Assembly (NCBI RefSeq): GCF_004421185.1
Contig: NZ_LXQB01000055.1
Span: 1-33,558, forward strand
Source: Methylacidiphilum sp. Yel
Lineage (GTDB): Bacteria > Verrucomicrobiota > Verrucomicrobiia > Methylacidiphilales > Methylacidiphilaceae
DNA: 33,558 nt
Direction: 5' to 3'
Shown piece by piece: positions 9,099-17,102 of this stretch. Numbering within the stretch: the stretch's first letter is position 1; every line of letters starts with the position of its first letter. Below the pieces are notes generated by a model that was not told the origin of the DNA, made no database searches, and worked only from the letters and a program-made list of their open reading frames with translations. The position numbers and the translations under genes were made by a program.

Positions 9099-10154
9099 AT
9101 GAGCTGTTGTGTAGGTGGTGGCGGTCAACCTTATGATCTTACCAAAAGAATCAATGTACAGGAAAAAAGATTGATTAATTGTAAGGCTGTAGATGTTAAC
9201 CAGCTAATGCCCTTAAAGTACAAGTGGGCATGGGAACACTATCTGAATGGATGTGCGAACAATTGGCTGCCTTCGGAGGTCCCTATGCAAAGGGATGTGG
9301 AACTTTGGAAATCCAATAGGCTTTCCGATGAGGAAAGGCTTGTCATTATGAGAAATTTAGGATTTTTTGCTACCGGGGAAAGTCTTGTTGGCAACAACAT
9401 TGTCCTAGCGATCTTTAAGTTCGTTACCAATGCTGAAGCAAGACAATATCTTTTAAGACAGGCTTACGAGGAGGCTGTCCATACCCATGCCTTTCTCTAT
9501 ATTGTCGAATCTCTTGGGCTCGATGAAAGAGAAGTGTTTAACATGTATCATGAGGTTAACTCCATTTCAAATAAAGACCAATTTGAGATGGCTCTGACCG
9601 AAGATATTCTTCGGAGCGATTTTAACACTGAAAGTGTGGAAAATATCCAAAAATTTGTAAAAAATCTTGTCGGTTTTTACGTCATTATGGAAGGAATCTT
9701 TTTTTACAGTGGTTTTGTCATGATTTTATCTTTTCATAGACAAAATAAAATGACGGGGATTGGGGAACAATTTCAATATATCTTGAGGGATGAAACCATT
9801 CATCTTAATTTTGGCATCGATCTCATCAATGGAATAAAAGAGGAAAACCCTGAAATATGGACAGTTGATTTTCAGAAAGAAATCGAAGCGATGATCGATC
9901 AAGCCGTTTTGCTTGAATATGCCTACGCAAAAGATTGTTTACCACGGGGAATTTTAGGACTTAATAGTGCACTCTTTAAAGATTATGTTGAATATATTGC
10001 GGATAGAAGACTAGAAAGAATCGGGTTTAAAGCCAAATATGGCTCTAAAAATCCCTTTCCGTGGATGAGCGAAGTAATGGATCTAGTGAAAGAGAAAAAT
10101 TTCTTTGAGACTCGAGTAACGGAGTATCAATCAGGTGCTGTTTTAAATTGGTAA
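9099..10154 (+). CDS. nrdB: Ribonucleotide reductase class Ic small subunit (R2), Phe in place of radical Tyr
   Basis: A 351-residue ferritin-like R2 protein. The frame is open from 9036, but TGGAGGAAC at 9087-9095 precedes ATG 9099, and this start gives the sensible N-terminus [14 protein letters not shown]. Metal ligands read by eye are Glu94, Glu125, His128, Glu198, Glu232 and His235, each exactly five residues after those of Chlamydia trachomatis R2. The residue at the radical-tyrosine site is Phe132 (EEAVHTHAF), and the first ligand is Glu rather than Asp. Both are hallmarks of class Ic enzymes that use a Mn/Fe cofactor instead of a tyrosyl radical. The Cys-Cys-Gly4 N-terminus is odd. 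Confidence 0.96.
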   Translation: MSCCVGGGGQPYDLTKRINVQEKRLINCKAVDVNQLMPLKYKWAWEHYLNGCANNWLPSEVPMQRDVELWKSNRLSDEERLVIMRNLGFFATGESLVGNNIVLAIFKFVTNAEARQYLLRQAYEEAVHTHAFLYIVESLGLDEREVFNMYHEVNSISNKDQFEMALTEDILRSDFNTESVENIQKFVKNLVGFYVIMEGIFFYSGFVMILSFHRQNKMTGIGEQFQYILRDETIHLNFGIDLINGIKEENPEIWTVDFQKEIEAMIDQAVLLEYAYAKDCLPRGILGLNSALFKDYVEYIADRRLERIGFKAKYGSKNPFPWMSEVMDLVKEKNFFETRVTEYQSGAVLNW

Positions 10155-10212
10155 TTCGTTGCTCCCATTTTTATTTTTCTAAGACGATGTTTTTATAGTT
10201 TTTATAAAAAAT

Positions 10213-11499
10213 ATGCATCATTTTTATTATAAAGATTCAGAATTGTATGTGGAAGATGTTCCAGTTTTAAGTCTTGTCAAAGAGTTTGGAACCCCGCTTT
10301 ATGTCTATTCTGCTCAAACAATTATTGATCATTATACAAGATTTGAAAAGCTATTGGAACCTCTTGATCATTTGATTTGTTATGCTGTCAAAGCCAATTC
10401 TAATCTTTGGATACTAAAATTGCTTGCTAACCAGGGAAGCGGCTTTGATCTTGTTAGTGGGGGAGAGCTCTATAGGGTTCTTCGTGCCGGAGGTAACCCG
10501 AAAAAGTGCACCTTTGCTGGAGTTGGGAAAACCCGATCTGAAATTGAAGAAGCTCTGCGTGTGGGTATTTACAGTTTTATTATAGAAAGTGAAGAAGAGC
10601 TTTTAACGATTGAGGCAATGGCCAAGAAACTATCCATACAGGCTCCTGTAGCCTTTCGAATTAACCCTGATGTGCAAGCTGCAACCCATGCAAAAATTAC
10701 AACGGGTAGTGATGTGAATAAATTTGGAATTGCTCTTTCTCAAGTGCCGGAGCTTTTTGACAAATGTTCCAAACTTGATGGAGTGCTGCTTAAAGGCATT
10801 CAAATCCATATCGGTTCGCAAATACAACAGGTAGGTCCTTTTTTGCAGGCGATACAAAAAGTCCTTCCTCTTGTGGAAAAAGCAAAGCAAAAATATGGAG
10901 CGGAGTTTTTGGATATTGGGGGAGGTATTGGAATAGTATATGAACAAGCAATAGAAAGTGGTAGAGAAGATTGGTGGAAAGAAAGAAATGAGTCTTTAAC
11001 GCTGGCTCGATATGTTGAATCGATTCTTCCTTTAGTCAAGCCGATGGGCATGAGACTCTTGGTTGAACCTGGAAGAGTTCTTGTTGGAAATGCAGGCATA
11101 TTGGTCAGCCAAGTTCTTTATGTTAAAAAAGGGGGTTCTAAAAAGTTCATAATAGTTGATGCGGCAATGAATGATCTTGTCAGACCTGCTTTTTACCAAG
11201 CGTATCATCAAATTATTCCACTTAGAAAACAGTTGGACCCGATGATGGAAGTTGTCGATGTTGTGGGTCCGGTTTGCGAATCTTCTGATTGTTTTGCTGT
11301 CGATAGACCTTTACCCAAAGTGCAGGCCGGAGATTATCTTGCTATCTGCAGTACGGGTGCCTATGGGTTTTCCATGGCTTCTAATTATAATTCTAGACCC
11401 AAACCTGCAGAAGTAATAGTTTCAGCTAAGGCAGTAAAATTAATTAGAAAACGAGAAAGCTACCAGGATCTCGTTGCCCTAGAAGAAGGGTTGATTTAA
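10213..11499 (+). CDS. lysA: Diaminopimelate decarboxylase
   Basis: A 428-residue PLP enzyme that decarboxylates meso-diaminopimelate to L-lysine, the last step of lysine synthesis. The fold-III barrel begins with PLYVYSAQTI and the cofactor lysine is Lys60 (CYAVKANSN). Further motifs are GFDLVSGGELYRVLRAG, GIQIHIGSQI (substrate contact), FLDIGGGIGI (phosphate site), LLVEPGR, CESSDCFA (the catalytic Cys from the partner subunit) and GAYGFSMASNYNSRP. Length is normal. The ATG at 10213 has no good Shine-Dalgarno and follows an AT-only inverted repeat. It is 58 bases after nrdB on the same strand. Confidence 0.96.
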   Translation: MHHFYYKDSELYVEDVPVLSLVKEFGTPLYVYSAQTIIDHYTRFEKLLEPLDHLICYAVKANSNLWILKLLANQGSGFDLVSGGELYRVLRAGGNPKKCTFAGVGKTRSEIEEALRVGIYSFIIESEEELLTIEAMAKKLSIQAPVAFRINPDVQAATHAKITTGSDVNKFGIALSQVPELFDKCSKLDGVLLKGIQIHIGSQIQQVGPFLQAIQKVLPLVEKAKQKYGAEFLDIGGGIGIVYEQAIESGREDWWKERNESLTLARYVESILPLVKPMGMRLLVEPGRVLVGNAGILVSQVLYVKKGGSKKFIIVDAAMNDLVRPAFYQAYHQIIPLRKQLDPMMEVVDVVGPVCESSDCFAVDRPLPKVQAGDYLAICSTGAYGFSMASNYNSRPKPAEVIVSAKAVKLIRKRESYQDLVALEEGLI

Positions 11500-11541
11500 A
11501 AAGGGATTGTTAAAAGGTTGAGAATAAAATAAGAAAAAAAG

Positions 11542-12072
11542 ATGAACTGGAGGATTGAAACAAAAAAAACGGCCGTTCTCTTGATCGATCTTCAGGATAA
11601 ACTTTTGTCTGTGATTGAGAATCGGGATAGGGTTGTGCAGAAAGCCGTACAGATTGTCAAATTGGCGAAATTATTTTCATTACCTCTTTATATCACCGAG
11701 CAGGTGCCTGAAAAATTGGGAACGACTTGCAAGGAGATTCTTGAAGTTTCTGGAGAAGTTCCTCGGCTCTCGAAAAACACCTTTTCGGCAAGTCCCCTCT
11801 TGCCTGCTGATATTCCAAAAAATATTCTTGTATGTGGAATAGAAACTCATATCTGCGTACGCCAAACAGTGTATGATTTGAGGATGAGAGATAAGACCCC
11901 TTATGTCTTAGGGGATGCTGTCAGTTCTAGAAATCAAATTGACCATCAGTTGGGGATAGAAGAAATGAGGCAGGATAGAGTGTTGATTAGTTCAGTTGAA
12001 GCGATAGCATGGGAAATGATCGAAAAAGCTGAAGGGGCCTTTTTCAAGGAATTTCTTTCTATTTTAAAATAG
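11542..12072 (+). CDS. Isochorismatase-family cysteine hydrolase
   Basis: A 176-residue alpha/beta hydrolase of the isochorismatase/YcaC group. The catalytic triad is visible as Asp16 (VLLIDLQDKL), Lys78 (RLSKNTFSA) and Cys105 (CGIETHICVRQTVYDL). Substrates in the family range from isochorismate to nicotinamide and ureidoacrylate; none can be assigned here. The gene lies 42 bases after lysA on the same strand. Its last nine bases overlap the end of the convergent PII gene, so the two mRNAs are complementary at their 3' ends unless terminated inside the coding regions. Confidence 0.88.
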   Translation: MNWRIETKKTAVLLIDLQDKLLSVIENRDRVVQKAVQIVKLAKLFSLPLYITEQVPEKLGTTCKEILEVSGEVPRLSKNTFSASPLLPADIPKNILVCGIETHICVRQTVYDLRMRDKTPYVLGDAVSSRNQIDHQLGIEEMRQDRVLISSVEAIAWEMIEKAEGAFFKEFLSILK

Positions 12073-12444
12073 AATAGAGGTTTGGGGTAGCTGTGAAGTA
12101 TTTTTCTTGGTCAAGGGGCTAGGGGCAACGATCTGATAAACCCGGGAGATAGGAATAATAGTTATTTTGCCACCTGTGTTTTTGTCGATGTTTATAGTGT
12201 TATCAAGCGCCCTAAGGATCGTTTGTAGCTTGCTTTTGGGGACAACAATCTCTAGTTTATAGAGTGTTTTTAATACTGGGAAATATTCGTCGCCTCTATA
12301 TTTTTCGATTCTATTCTCTTCTTCCTCTAAACCTTTAACTTTATACATTGTAATGGAAAAGATCTCTTCTTTGAATAAATTTTTTCTTATTTCTCCTAGT
12401 TTAAAAGGTTTGACGATCGCCTCTATTTTCAGCAAAGAATCCAT
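12064..12444 (-). CDS. Divergent PII (GlnB/GlnK-like) signalling protein
   Basis: A 126-residue PII-family protein: IEAIVKPFKLGEIRKNL at the start, a T-loop region (residues 39-56) with YRGDEY where Tyr54 matches the uridylylated Tyr51 of GlnB, then KLEIVV and TGGKITIIPISRV. By eye several ligand residues differ from GlnB: Gln39 is Glu, Lys58 is Leu, and Arg101/Arg103 are Gln/Val. The usual TGKIGDGKI is IDKNTGGKI. Canonical ATP/2-oxoglutarate binding is therefore doubtful. A 15-20 residue tail extends beyond the normal end. A sigma-54 element lies upstream. Its target could be AmtB or the NasS system, but neither is adjacent. Confidence 0.85.
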   Translation of the reverse strand: MDSLLKIEAIVKPFKLGEIRKNLFKEEIFSITMYKVKGLEEEENRIEKYRGDEYFPVLKTLYKLEIVVPKSKLQTILRALDNTINIDKNTGGKITIIPISRVYQIVAPSPLTKKNTSQLPQTSILF

Positions 12445-12489
12445 AAAAGTAAAAGAGAGAGAAATTTAAGTCAATCGTGACTTTTAAAA

Positions 12490-12505
12490 AGCAATAATTA
12501 TGCCA
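12490..12505 (-). promoter_or_regulatory. Sigma-54 -24/-12 promoter of the PII gene
   Basis: On the minus strand TGGCATAATTATTGCT has GG and GC in the correct -24/-12 register and shares the TGGCATA and TTGCT blocks with the amtB element. The predicted start is near 12480, about 36 bases before the PII start codon. Confidence 0.62.
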
Positions 12506-12542
12506 TAAATCAGGCAAGAAAACCGGTGGAAGACAAAAATTT

Positions 12543-12971
12543 ATGGATACTCAAGAATCAAACTATTTTAGTGAATTAGAAATAAGAAGTGCTAAACACT
12601 CACAATTTTTAAGATTAACAGATAAGATTGAAGAAGAAATCCAACATCGGGGTTGGTATGATGGCCTTTTGCACATTTTCATTCCTCATACAACAGCTGG
12701 GCTAACAATTCAGGAGGATGCAGATCCTGATGTCATAAAAGATATTCTTTATGTTCTAGACCGGATCGTCCCATGGCATGATCCTTCCTACTGCCATACC
12801 GAAGGCAATACTGCAGCTCATATTAAAACAGCTCTTTTAGGGAACTCAGTACATTGTAATGTAAAAGAGGGACGGTTAAGACTGGGGAGATGGCAGGGGA
12901 TTTTTCTTTGTGAATTTGATGGTCCTAGGACAAGAAAAGTGCAACTTACCTTCCTTCCTTTTTATAGGTAA
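12543..12971 (+). CDS. YjbQ/UPF0047 family protein
   Basis: A 142-residue protein with both family signatures: HTTAGLTIQEDADPDV (conserved His and acidic residues near residues 43-60) and LGRWQGIFLCEFDGPRTRKV at the end. E. coli YjbQ has weak thiamine-phosphate synthase activity; the physiological role is not settled. The start ATG is at 12543; the upstream GGTGGAAG is a moderate binding site. It is divergent from the PII gene, sharing a 98-base interval that holds the PII sigma-54 element. Confidence 0.93.
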   Translation: MDTQESNYFSELEIRSAKHSQFLRLTDKIEEEIQHRGWYDGLLHIFIPHTTAGLTIQEDADPDVIKDILYVLDRIVPWHDPSYCHTEGNTAAHIKTALLGNSVHCNVKEGRLRLGRWQGIFLCEFDGPRTRKVQLTFLPFYR

Positions 12972-13094
12972 GCTTTTTATAAAGAGAAAGGCCATTGGGA
13001 GGGGGGAGGAGGAATACCCTATTCTTTTGAAGGGATGAAATGAAAAAAATACCAATAGAGAAATCATCCTTTTTGAAAGATAGGAAAGGGTCAT

Positions 13095-14009
13095 ATGCTT
13101 TGGATTATAGGAAGTTGTAATATCGATCTGACAGTCAAAGTAGAAAGGTTCCCTAATGAAGGCGAAACAGTCCTAGCTCTGGAGTCACATATTTCTGTTG
13201 GGGGAAAAGGAGCAAATCAAGCGGTGGGAGCAGCAGTATGGAAGATCAATCCAAAGCTTATAGCCTCTGTTGGAAGTGATACTTTCGGCAAGCAAGCATT
13301 TCAGACTCTCCAGCAATATGGAGTGGATACTTCCTCTATTGTAGCATCTGACAAGCATCCTACTGGCATGGCATGGATAGAAATAGACAAAAGAGGCAAC
13401 AACCGGATCACAGTTGTTCCCGGAGCTAATGTCGATCTCCTTGCTGGACAGATCCTTCCAAACTTGGTTTCTTTAAAAGAGACCGATTATGTATTAGCTC
13501 AGTTAGAGATTCCTGTGAAGTCCGTTGAATCGGCGTTTGCTTATGCGAAAAGAAAAGGAGCGACAACTATTTTGAATCTTTCCCCCTCTTTCGAAGGAGT
13601 TGAAGTTCTTTTATCTTTAACTGATTTGCTTGTGCTCAATGAGAAGGAATATTGTCAATTGACTAAGATTTCTTCGTTTTTGGAAGCAATGGAAGAAGCT
13701 AAAGCCCATTTTTTTCGTTATGGAATCACTGCTTTGGTTGTAACAGCAGGAGAATTAGGTGCATTTCTGTCTATGAAAAATAGTTCCTTTGTCCATTTCC
13801 CAAGCCCTAAAGTTCAGGTTGTTGATAGTTCTGGTGCTGGAGATGCTTTTTTGGGAACATTCAGTGCTTGGATGGTAATGGGAAAATCCATAGAAGAAGC
13901 TCTGAAAGCTGCTGTGATTTCTGGCTCTTTAGCCTGTTGCTGTTTAGGAACGATGAGTGCTATTCCAGATCCCATGCAGGTGTTGCAACATTTGAAAAAT
14001 GCTATATAG
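13095..14009 (+). CDS. Ribokinase-like carbohydrate kinase (PfkB family)
   Basis: A 304-residue sugar kinase that closely matches the ribokinase subgroup. PfkB signature 1 is VGGKGANQAVGAA near residue 36, with the N-terminal GSCNIDLTVKVERFPNEGET. Signature 2 is DSSGAGDAFLGTFSAW, where Asp250 is the catalytic base and GAGD forms the anion hole. Ribose is the likely substrate by similarity, but no rbs transport genes are near, so another nucleoside or sugar is possible. AGGAAAGGG at 13082-13090 precedes the ATG. The FmdB-like gene follows after 46 bases. Confidence 0.9.
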   Translation: MLWIIGSCNIDLTVKVERFPNEGETVLALESHISVGGKGANQAVGAAVWKINPKLIASVGSDTFGKQAFQTLQQYGVDTSSIVASDKHPTGMAWIEIDKRGNNRITVVPGANVDLLAGQILPNLVSLKETDYVLAQLEIPVKSVESAFAYAKRKGATTILNLSPSFEGVEVLLSLTDLLVLNEKEYCQLTKISSFLEAMEEAKAHFFRYGITALVVTAGELGAFLSMKNSSFVHFPSPKVQVVDSSGAGDAFLGTFSAWMVMGKSIEEALKAAVISGSLACCCLGTMSAIPDPMQVLQHLKNAI

Positions 14010-14055
14010 TAGTTTTGAAAATAATCTATATTAGAAAAAGCGAAGTGGAGGGAAA

Positions 14056-14298
14056 ATGATCACTTACGTTTATGAGACAATTCCTACAAAAGAAGGAGAA
14101 GAAATAAAACGATACGAAATTGAACAGAGTATTGCGGATAAACCACTAACCCATCATCCAGAAACAGGCGAACCTATTCAACGGATCATTTCTGGGGGAT
14201 TAGGGGTACTTACCTCCGCTAAAAAATCCTCAGTGTCTTCCTCTTCTTATCCATCCAAAAGTTGTGGATGTGGAGGAGGATGTGGTTGCTCTCATTAA
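14056..14298 (+). CDS. FmdB-like protein lacking the zinc-ribbon cysteines, with Cys/Gly-rich tail
   Basis: An 80-residue protein aligned by eye to the FmdB/CxxC_CxxC family: TYVYET, then FEVxQSIxDxPLTxCPECG-like ERYEI.. positions reading IEQSIADKPLTHHPETG, then IQRIISGGLG. The two CxxC knuckles of the normal domain are absent (KEGEE and HPETG stand in their place). Instead the C-terminus ends CGCGGGCGCSH, with four Cys and a His that could bind a metal. Similar Cys-less forms probably occur in other PVC bacteria, but I cannot check. Role unknown. A strong terminator follows. Confidence 0.7.
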   Translation: MITYVYETIPTKEGEEIKRYEIEQSIADKPLTHHPETGEPIQRIISGGLGVLTSAKKSSVSSSSYPSKSCGCGGGCGCSH

Positions 14299-14308
14299 AA
14301 AAGACATA

Positions 14309-14338
14309 CCCTTTCTGGAGCCCAGAAAGGGCTTTTTT
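14309..14338 (+). terminator. Rho-independent terminator after the FmdB-like gene
   Basis: A perfect 10-bp stem (CCCTTTCTGG 14309-14318 with CCAGAAAGGG 14322-14331), three-base loop, then C and six T. It ends the plus-strand run that includes the ribokinase-like gene. Confidence 0.9.
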
Positions 14339-14380
14339 ATTTATAAGTTTTTCTTCTTAGATAATGTTAATAAAATAAAA

Positions 14381-14824
14381 TTATTGATTTTCGATAATTT
14401 CTGATTCTAATTCTACCGATCCTTTTAAAGATTGAGTAATCAAGCAATTTTCTTCTGCTTTACGCAATAACCTACGAGCTTTTTCTTTATCTGTGCCTGG
14501 AGGGACAAATAGTTTGGTTTTCAGGGAAAAATGGACAAAATACCTTACCCCATCTTTTCGATCGAGAGTTCCGTCAGCTTGACATTCAATTTTATGCCAG
14601 TGAAAATGGTTAGCTTCAGCAACAGAATCGAATGTTAAAATCAAACAGCTGGATAATGAGGCAGGTAAAAGGGTCTCCGGTGACCATGTATTCTTAGGTC
14701 CACCATATTGTACTGGAGCGTTGATTTCTATGGGTGGCAAATCTTCATCTATACCTTTTGCAATAAGATTCCCAAAAGGACCTCCAGAGGTAACAACTTT
14801 ATAGTGGTGGGGTAGTGGATGCAT
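14381..14824 (-). CDS. OsmC/Ohr family peroxide-detoxifying protein
   Basis: A 147-residue OsmC-type protein. The two catalytic cysteines are present: Cys60 (LPASLSSCLILTF) and Cys127 (KAEENCLITQSLKG). These form the peroxidatic/resolving pair that reduces organic hydroperoxides in the cytosol. The N-terminal segment GGPFGNLIAKGIDEDLPPIEINAP resembles the YhfA/OsmC-like subgroup more than Ohr. The gene is alone, with the convergent terminator of the FmdB-like gene just beyond its stop and an AT-rich gap before it. Confidence 0.87.
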   Translation of the reverse strand: MHPLPHHYKVVTSGGPFGNLIAKGIDEDLPPIEINAPVQYGGPKNTWSPETLLPASLSSCLILTFDSVAEANHFHWHKIECQADGTLDRKDGVRYFVHFSLKTKLFVPPGTDKEKARRLLRKAEENCLITQSLKGSVELESEIIENQ

Positions 14825-15190
14825 GTCATCACAATATCAAAATTCTTTGTTTCATCAAATAATTTCTTGGTAATATCTCAGAAAATAGAAGAAAATCTTA
14901 TTTTCTAAATGCAAAAATTTTTATTTTCAAGCTTCATCTTATAAGAAAAAAAGATTAAATTGTATTTTTAAGATACTGATATACAAATAGATAATAATTT
15001 TACATATTTTTTTATAAAAAAGGGGATCATATATTTTTTCTTTTTTTCTATCTACTGATTAAAACGGACTCACCATAACATAATTATTTTTAATAATATG
15101 CATTCTTTTAAAATTTTAACAAAAATTATTGATTTTTATCTTCATTTTTTTTAGAAGAATAAGTTCTAAATAAAAAGGGTTTAAAATATT
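14825..15190. other. AT-rich gap between divergent osmC-like and rlpA-like genes
   Basis: 366 bases, very AT-rich, with many A and T runs. It must hold the two divergent promoters, but no single -35/-10 pair stands out, and I see no RNA gene, repeat or operator. Confidence 0.5.
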
Positions 15191-15553
15191 ATGTTTTTTT
15201 TATTTTTCCTCTTTTCTCTTTTGCCTTTTCATAAAAAAGCTATTTCCTATATGCCAACAGAGGTTAGGCTAAGAGGGCTGGCTTCTTGGTATGCGGAGCC
15301 TGGTCATGTGGGAAGAAAACTTGTAAAAGAACACAAGTTTACGGCTGCTCACAGGACCTTGCCTTTTGGAACATATGTGGAAGTTCACAATTTAAAAAAT
15401 AATCGTAGAGTCATTGTTTGTATTGATGATCGGGGACCATTCATCAAAAACAGAGTCATTGATTTGTCAAAGCCTGCCGCTGAAAAGCTAGAAATGATCC
15501 ATTCGGGCATTGTTCCTGTGGAATTGAAAGTGATTCGATATGCTGCTTATTGA
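15191..15553 (+). CDS. RlpA-family (double-psi beta-barrel) exported protein
   Basis: A 120-residue protein with a hydrophobic signal peptide (residues 1-18) and one double-psi beta-barrel domain. Family motifs are GLASWYAEP, KFTAAHRTLPFGTYVEVHNL and CIDDRGPFIKNRVIDLSKPAA. RlpA relatives cleave naked glycan strands at the septum, and the Asp in DDRGPF belongs to the active site. There is no SPOR domain, so it is a minimal form and septal targeting is not evident. A lipobox is not seen. It converges on the methyltransferase gene with only 17 bases between. Confidence 0.9.
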   Translation: MFFLFFLFSLLPFHKKAISYMPTEVRLRGLASWYAEPGHVGRKLVKEHKFTAAHRTLPFGTYVEVHNLKNNRRVIVCIDDRGPFIKNRVIDLSKPAAEKLEMIHSGIVPVELKVIRYAAY

Positions 15554-15570
15554 ATAAGGATTGGAACTTT

Positions 15571-16230
15571 TTATCCATTAAAGATTCCATGAATCATCAA
15601 ATGGAAATCAGAGATTTGTTCCACAGTAAAGGAGAGATTTTTAGATTGGATTTCTTGACTTATCTCCTCGATTGTAAAGGAAGCAAGTAGGGAATTAAAA
15701 AAGTCTCTTTTTAAAAGAAAGGGGGCATTTTGAACATAGCTTTCAGTCAACAGTCTTGCTTTTTCTATTGATTCAGGCCGGATAAGATCGACGAAAAAAA
15801 TAAAAGCCCCTTTTTTAGCATACTTTTTGATTGCTTGCCACGCTATTGATAACCTTGGCAAATGATGTAATAAGCTATTGCTAAGCAGAACATCAAAAGG
15901 AGCTGGATAGGACCAAGTTGGAATTATCCCCTCAAAAAGTTCAATGGAATGGGAAAGATGGTATTCTTCGATTCTTTTTCTCCCAATGGAGAGCATGGAA
16001 GGGGAGCCATCGACACCGATTATTTTTGCCCTTGGAAATCTTTTGGCAAAGCGAATGGAAATGTCAGCTGTCCCACAGCCCATATCGAGAACTAATCCTT
16101 CATTAAAAGCAGAAAAAATGGCGGCGAATCGCTCGATAACTGCCTGATGAGCAGTGGAAAAGTCTGCCGATGCATAGGCAAAAGCTTGATGAGGATCAAG
16201 CATTAGTTCAGGCTCAAGCGTTCTTTCCAT
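15571..16230 (-). CDS. Class I SAM-dependent methyltransferase
   Basis: A 219-residue Rossmann methyltransferase. Motif I is LVLDMGCGTADISIRFA at about residue 43, followed by AKIIGVDGSPSMLSIGRKRI (acidic residue that binds the ribose) and FDVLLSNSLLHHL (motif IV). It resembles the UbiE/Methyltransf_25 group. The substrate is unknown. It lies 55 bases downstream of the globin-Roadblock gene on the same strand and may be its operon partner, which makes a link to haem or redox sensing possible but unproven. Confidence 0.88.
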   Translation of the reverse strand: MERTLEPELMLDPHQAFAYASADFSTAHQAVIERFAAIFSAFNEGLVLDMGCGTADISIRFAKRFPRAKIIGVDGSPSMLSIGRKRIEEYHLSHSIELFEGIIPTWSYPAPFDVLLSNSLLHHLPRLSIAWQAIKKYAKKGAFIFFVDLIRPESIEKARLLTESYVQNAPFLLKRDFFNSLLASFTIEEISQEIQSKNLSFTVEQISDFHLMIHGIFNG

Positions 16231-16285
16231 TGATTTAGTAATCTATTTATTTATGGATTTTTTAGGTCTGAAGCTGTTATCGTTG

Positions 16286-17089
16286 TTAAGGGAAAGTGAG
16301 CAAAAGAGTTTTGATTTTTTCTGCTGCCTTTCGAAGTAAAAGAGCAATCACGCCTTCGTAAGAATCAGTAGGATAAAGGATCCCAATGGCCGAATGGGGG
16401 CCAGCCATACAAATGTAAAGTTGCACCTGAGTTCCCGTGATCTTTGTTTCCAATATATTTCCTGCTCCTGCTAACTCACATAGCCTTTTGGCATGTCCAA
16501 TAGTGGAGCTGACAACGGAAGCAATAATGTTTGAATAGTTTGAGAAACTGCATCGGCTGACCGTTGCTCCCTTATTTGTAGAGATGACGATACCAAGAAT
16601 ATCTGGGTTCGCTGCAAACAGATCGGATATTATTTGAGAAAGCTCTTGTTCCAGATACCTTACGAGATATTCGAAAGATTGGCTTTTTTTATGCTCCTCA
16701 ATCATAACCTGGGCCAGCGCTTCATAAGCCTTTATCCAGGTTTGTTCCAATTCTTTATTCCATTCTTTTCCAATGATTTTTCCAAGTGTCCAAATAAGTG
16801 TGTGTCCAATCAACGGATAATGTTCCACTTCCACTCCATACTTAACATGCCGACGGGCTAATTCTTTTGCAGCATCCAAAGCCGTATCAATATCTTGAAG
16901 GTTTAAAACTATCCAATTTAAGACATCTATTAGTTTTCTACCTTGTTTTTCAATATTCTCTCTAAAAAGAGATCGTACATTAGGTTCTACCTCAAAGAGC
17001 CTTTTGTAAAAAAGTAATCCTGCTTCATCAGCCTTCTCTATCACATGGAGCCAACTTTTTTGGATAAGTTTTATTTGCTCTTGCGTCAT
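16286..17089 (-). CDS. Globin fused to a Roadblock/LC7 domain (HGbRL-like)
   Basis: A 267-residue two-domain protein. Residues 1-138 are a globin close to Hell's Gate globin I: LIQKSWLHVIEKADEAGLLF, then Gln49 at position E7, Lys52 at E10 and proximal-type His81 in LARRHVKYGVEVEHYPL. Residues about 145-262 are a Roadblock/LC7 domain (SQIISDLFAANPDILGIVIS, then KAAEKIKTLL), a module that in bacteria partners MglA-like GTPases. I recall a globin of this architecture (HGbRL) from Methylacidiphilum infernorum with Lys-His haem coordination. The role is probably gas or redox sensing rather than simple NO removal. A 19-base palindrome sits 13 bases upstream. It lies downstream of the nitrate genes. 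Confidence 0.9.
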   Translation of the reverse strand: MTQEQIKLIQKSWLHVIEKADEAGLLFYKRLFEVEPNVRSLFRENIEKQGRKLIDVLNWIVLNLQDIDTALDAAKELARRHVKYGVEVEHYPLIGHTLIWTLGKIIGKEWNKELEQTWIKAYEALAQVMIEEHKKSQSFEYLVRYLEQELSQIISDLFAANPDILGIVISTNKGATVSRCSFSNYSNIIASVVSSTIGHAKRLCELAGAGNILETKITGTQVQLYICMAGPHSAIGILYPTDSYEGVIALLLRKAAEKIKTLLLTFP

Positions 17090-17102
17090 AAAAAGAAAGA
17101 TA

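Noticed and set aside
10197-10212. AT-only inverted repeat just before lysA
   Set aside because: Too weak and AT-rich to claim as terminator or regulatory hairpin; no lysine riboswitch features are present.
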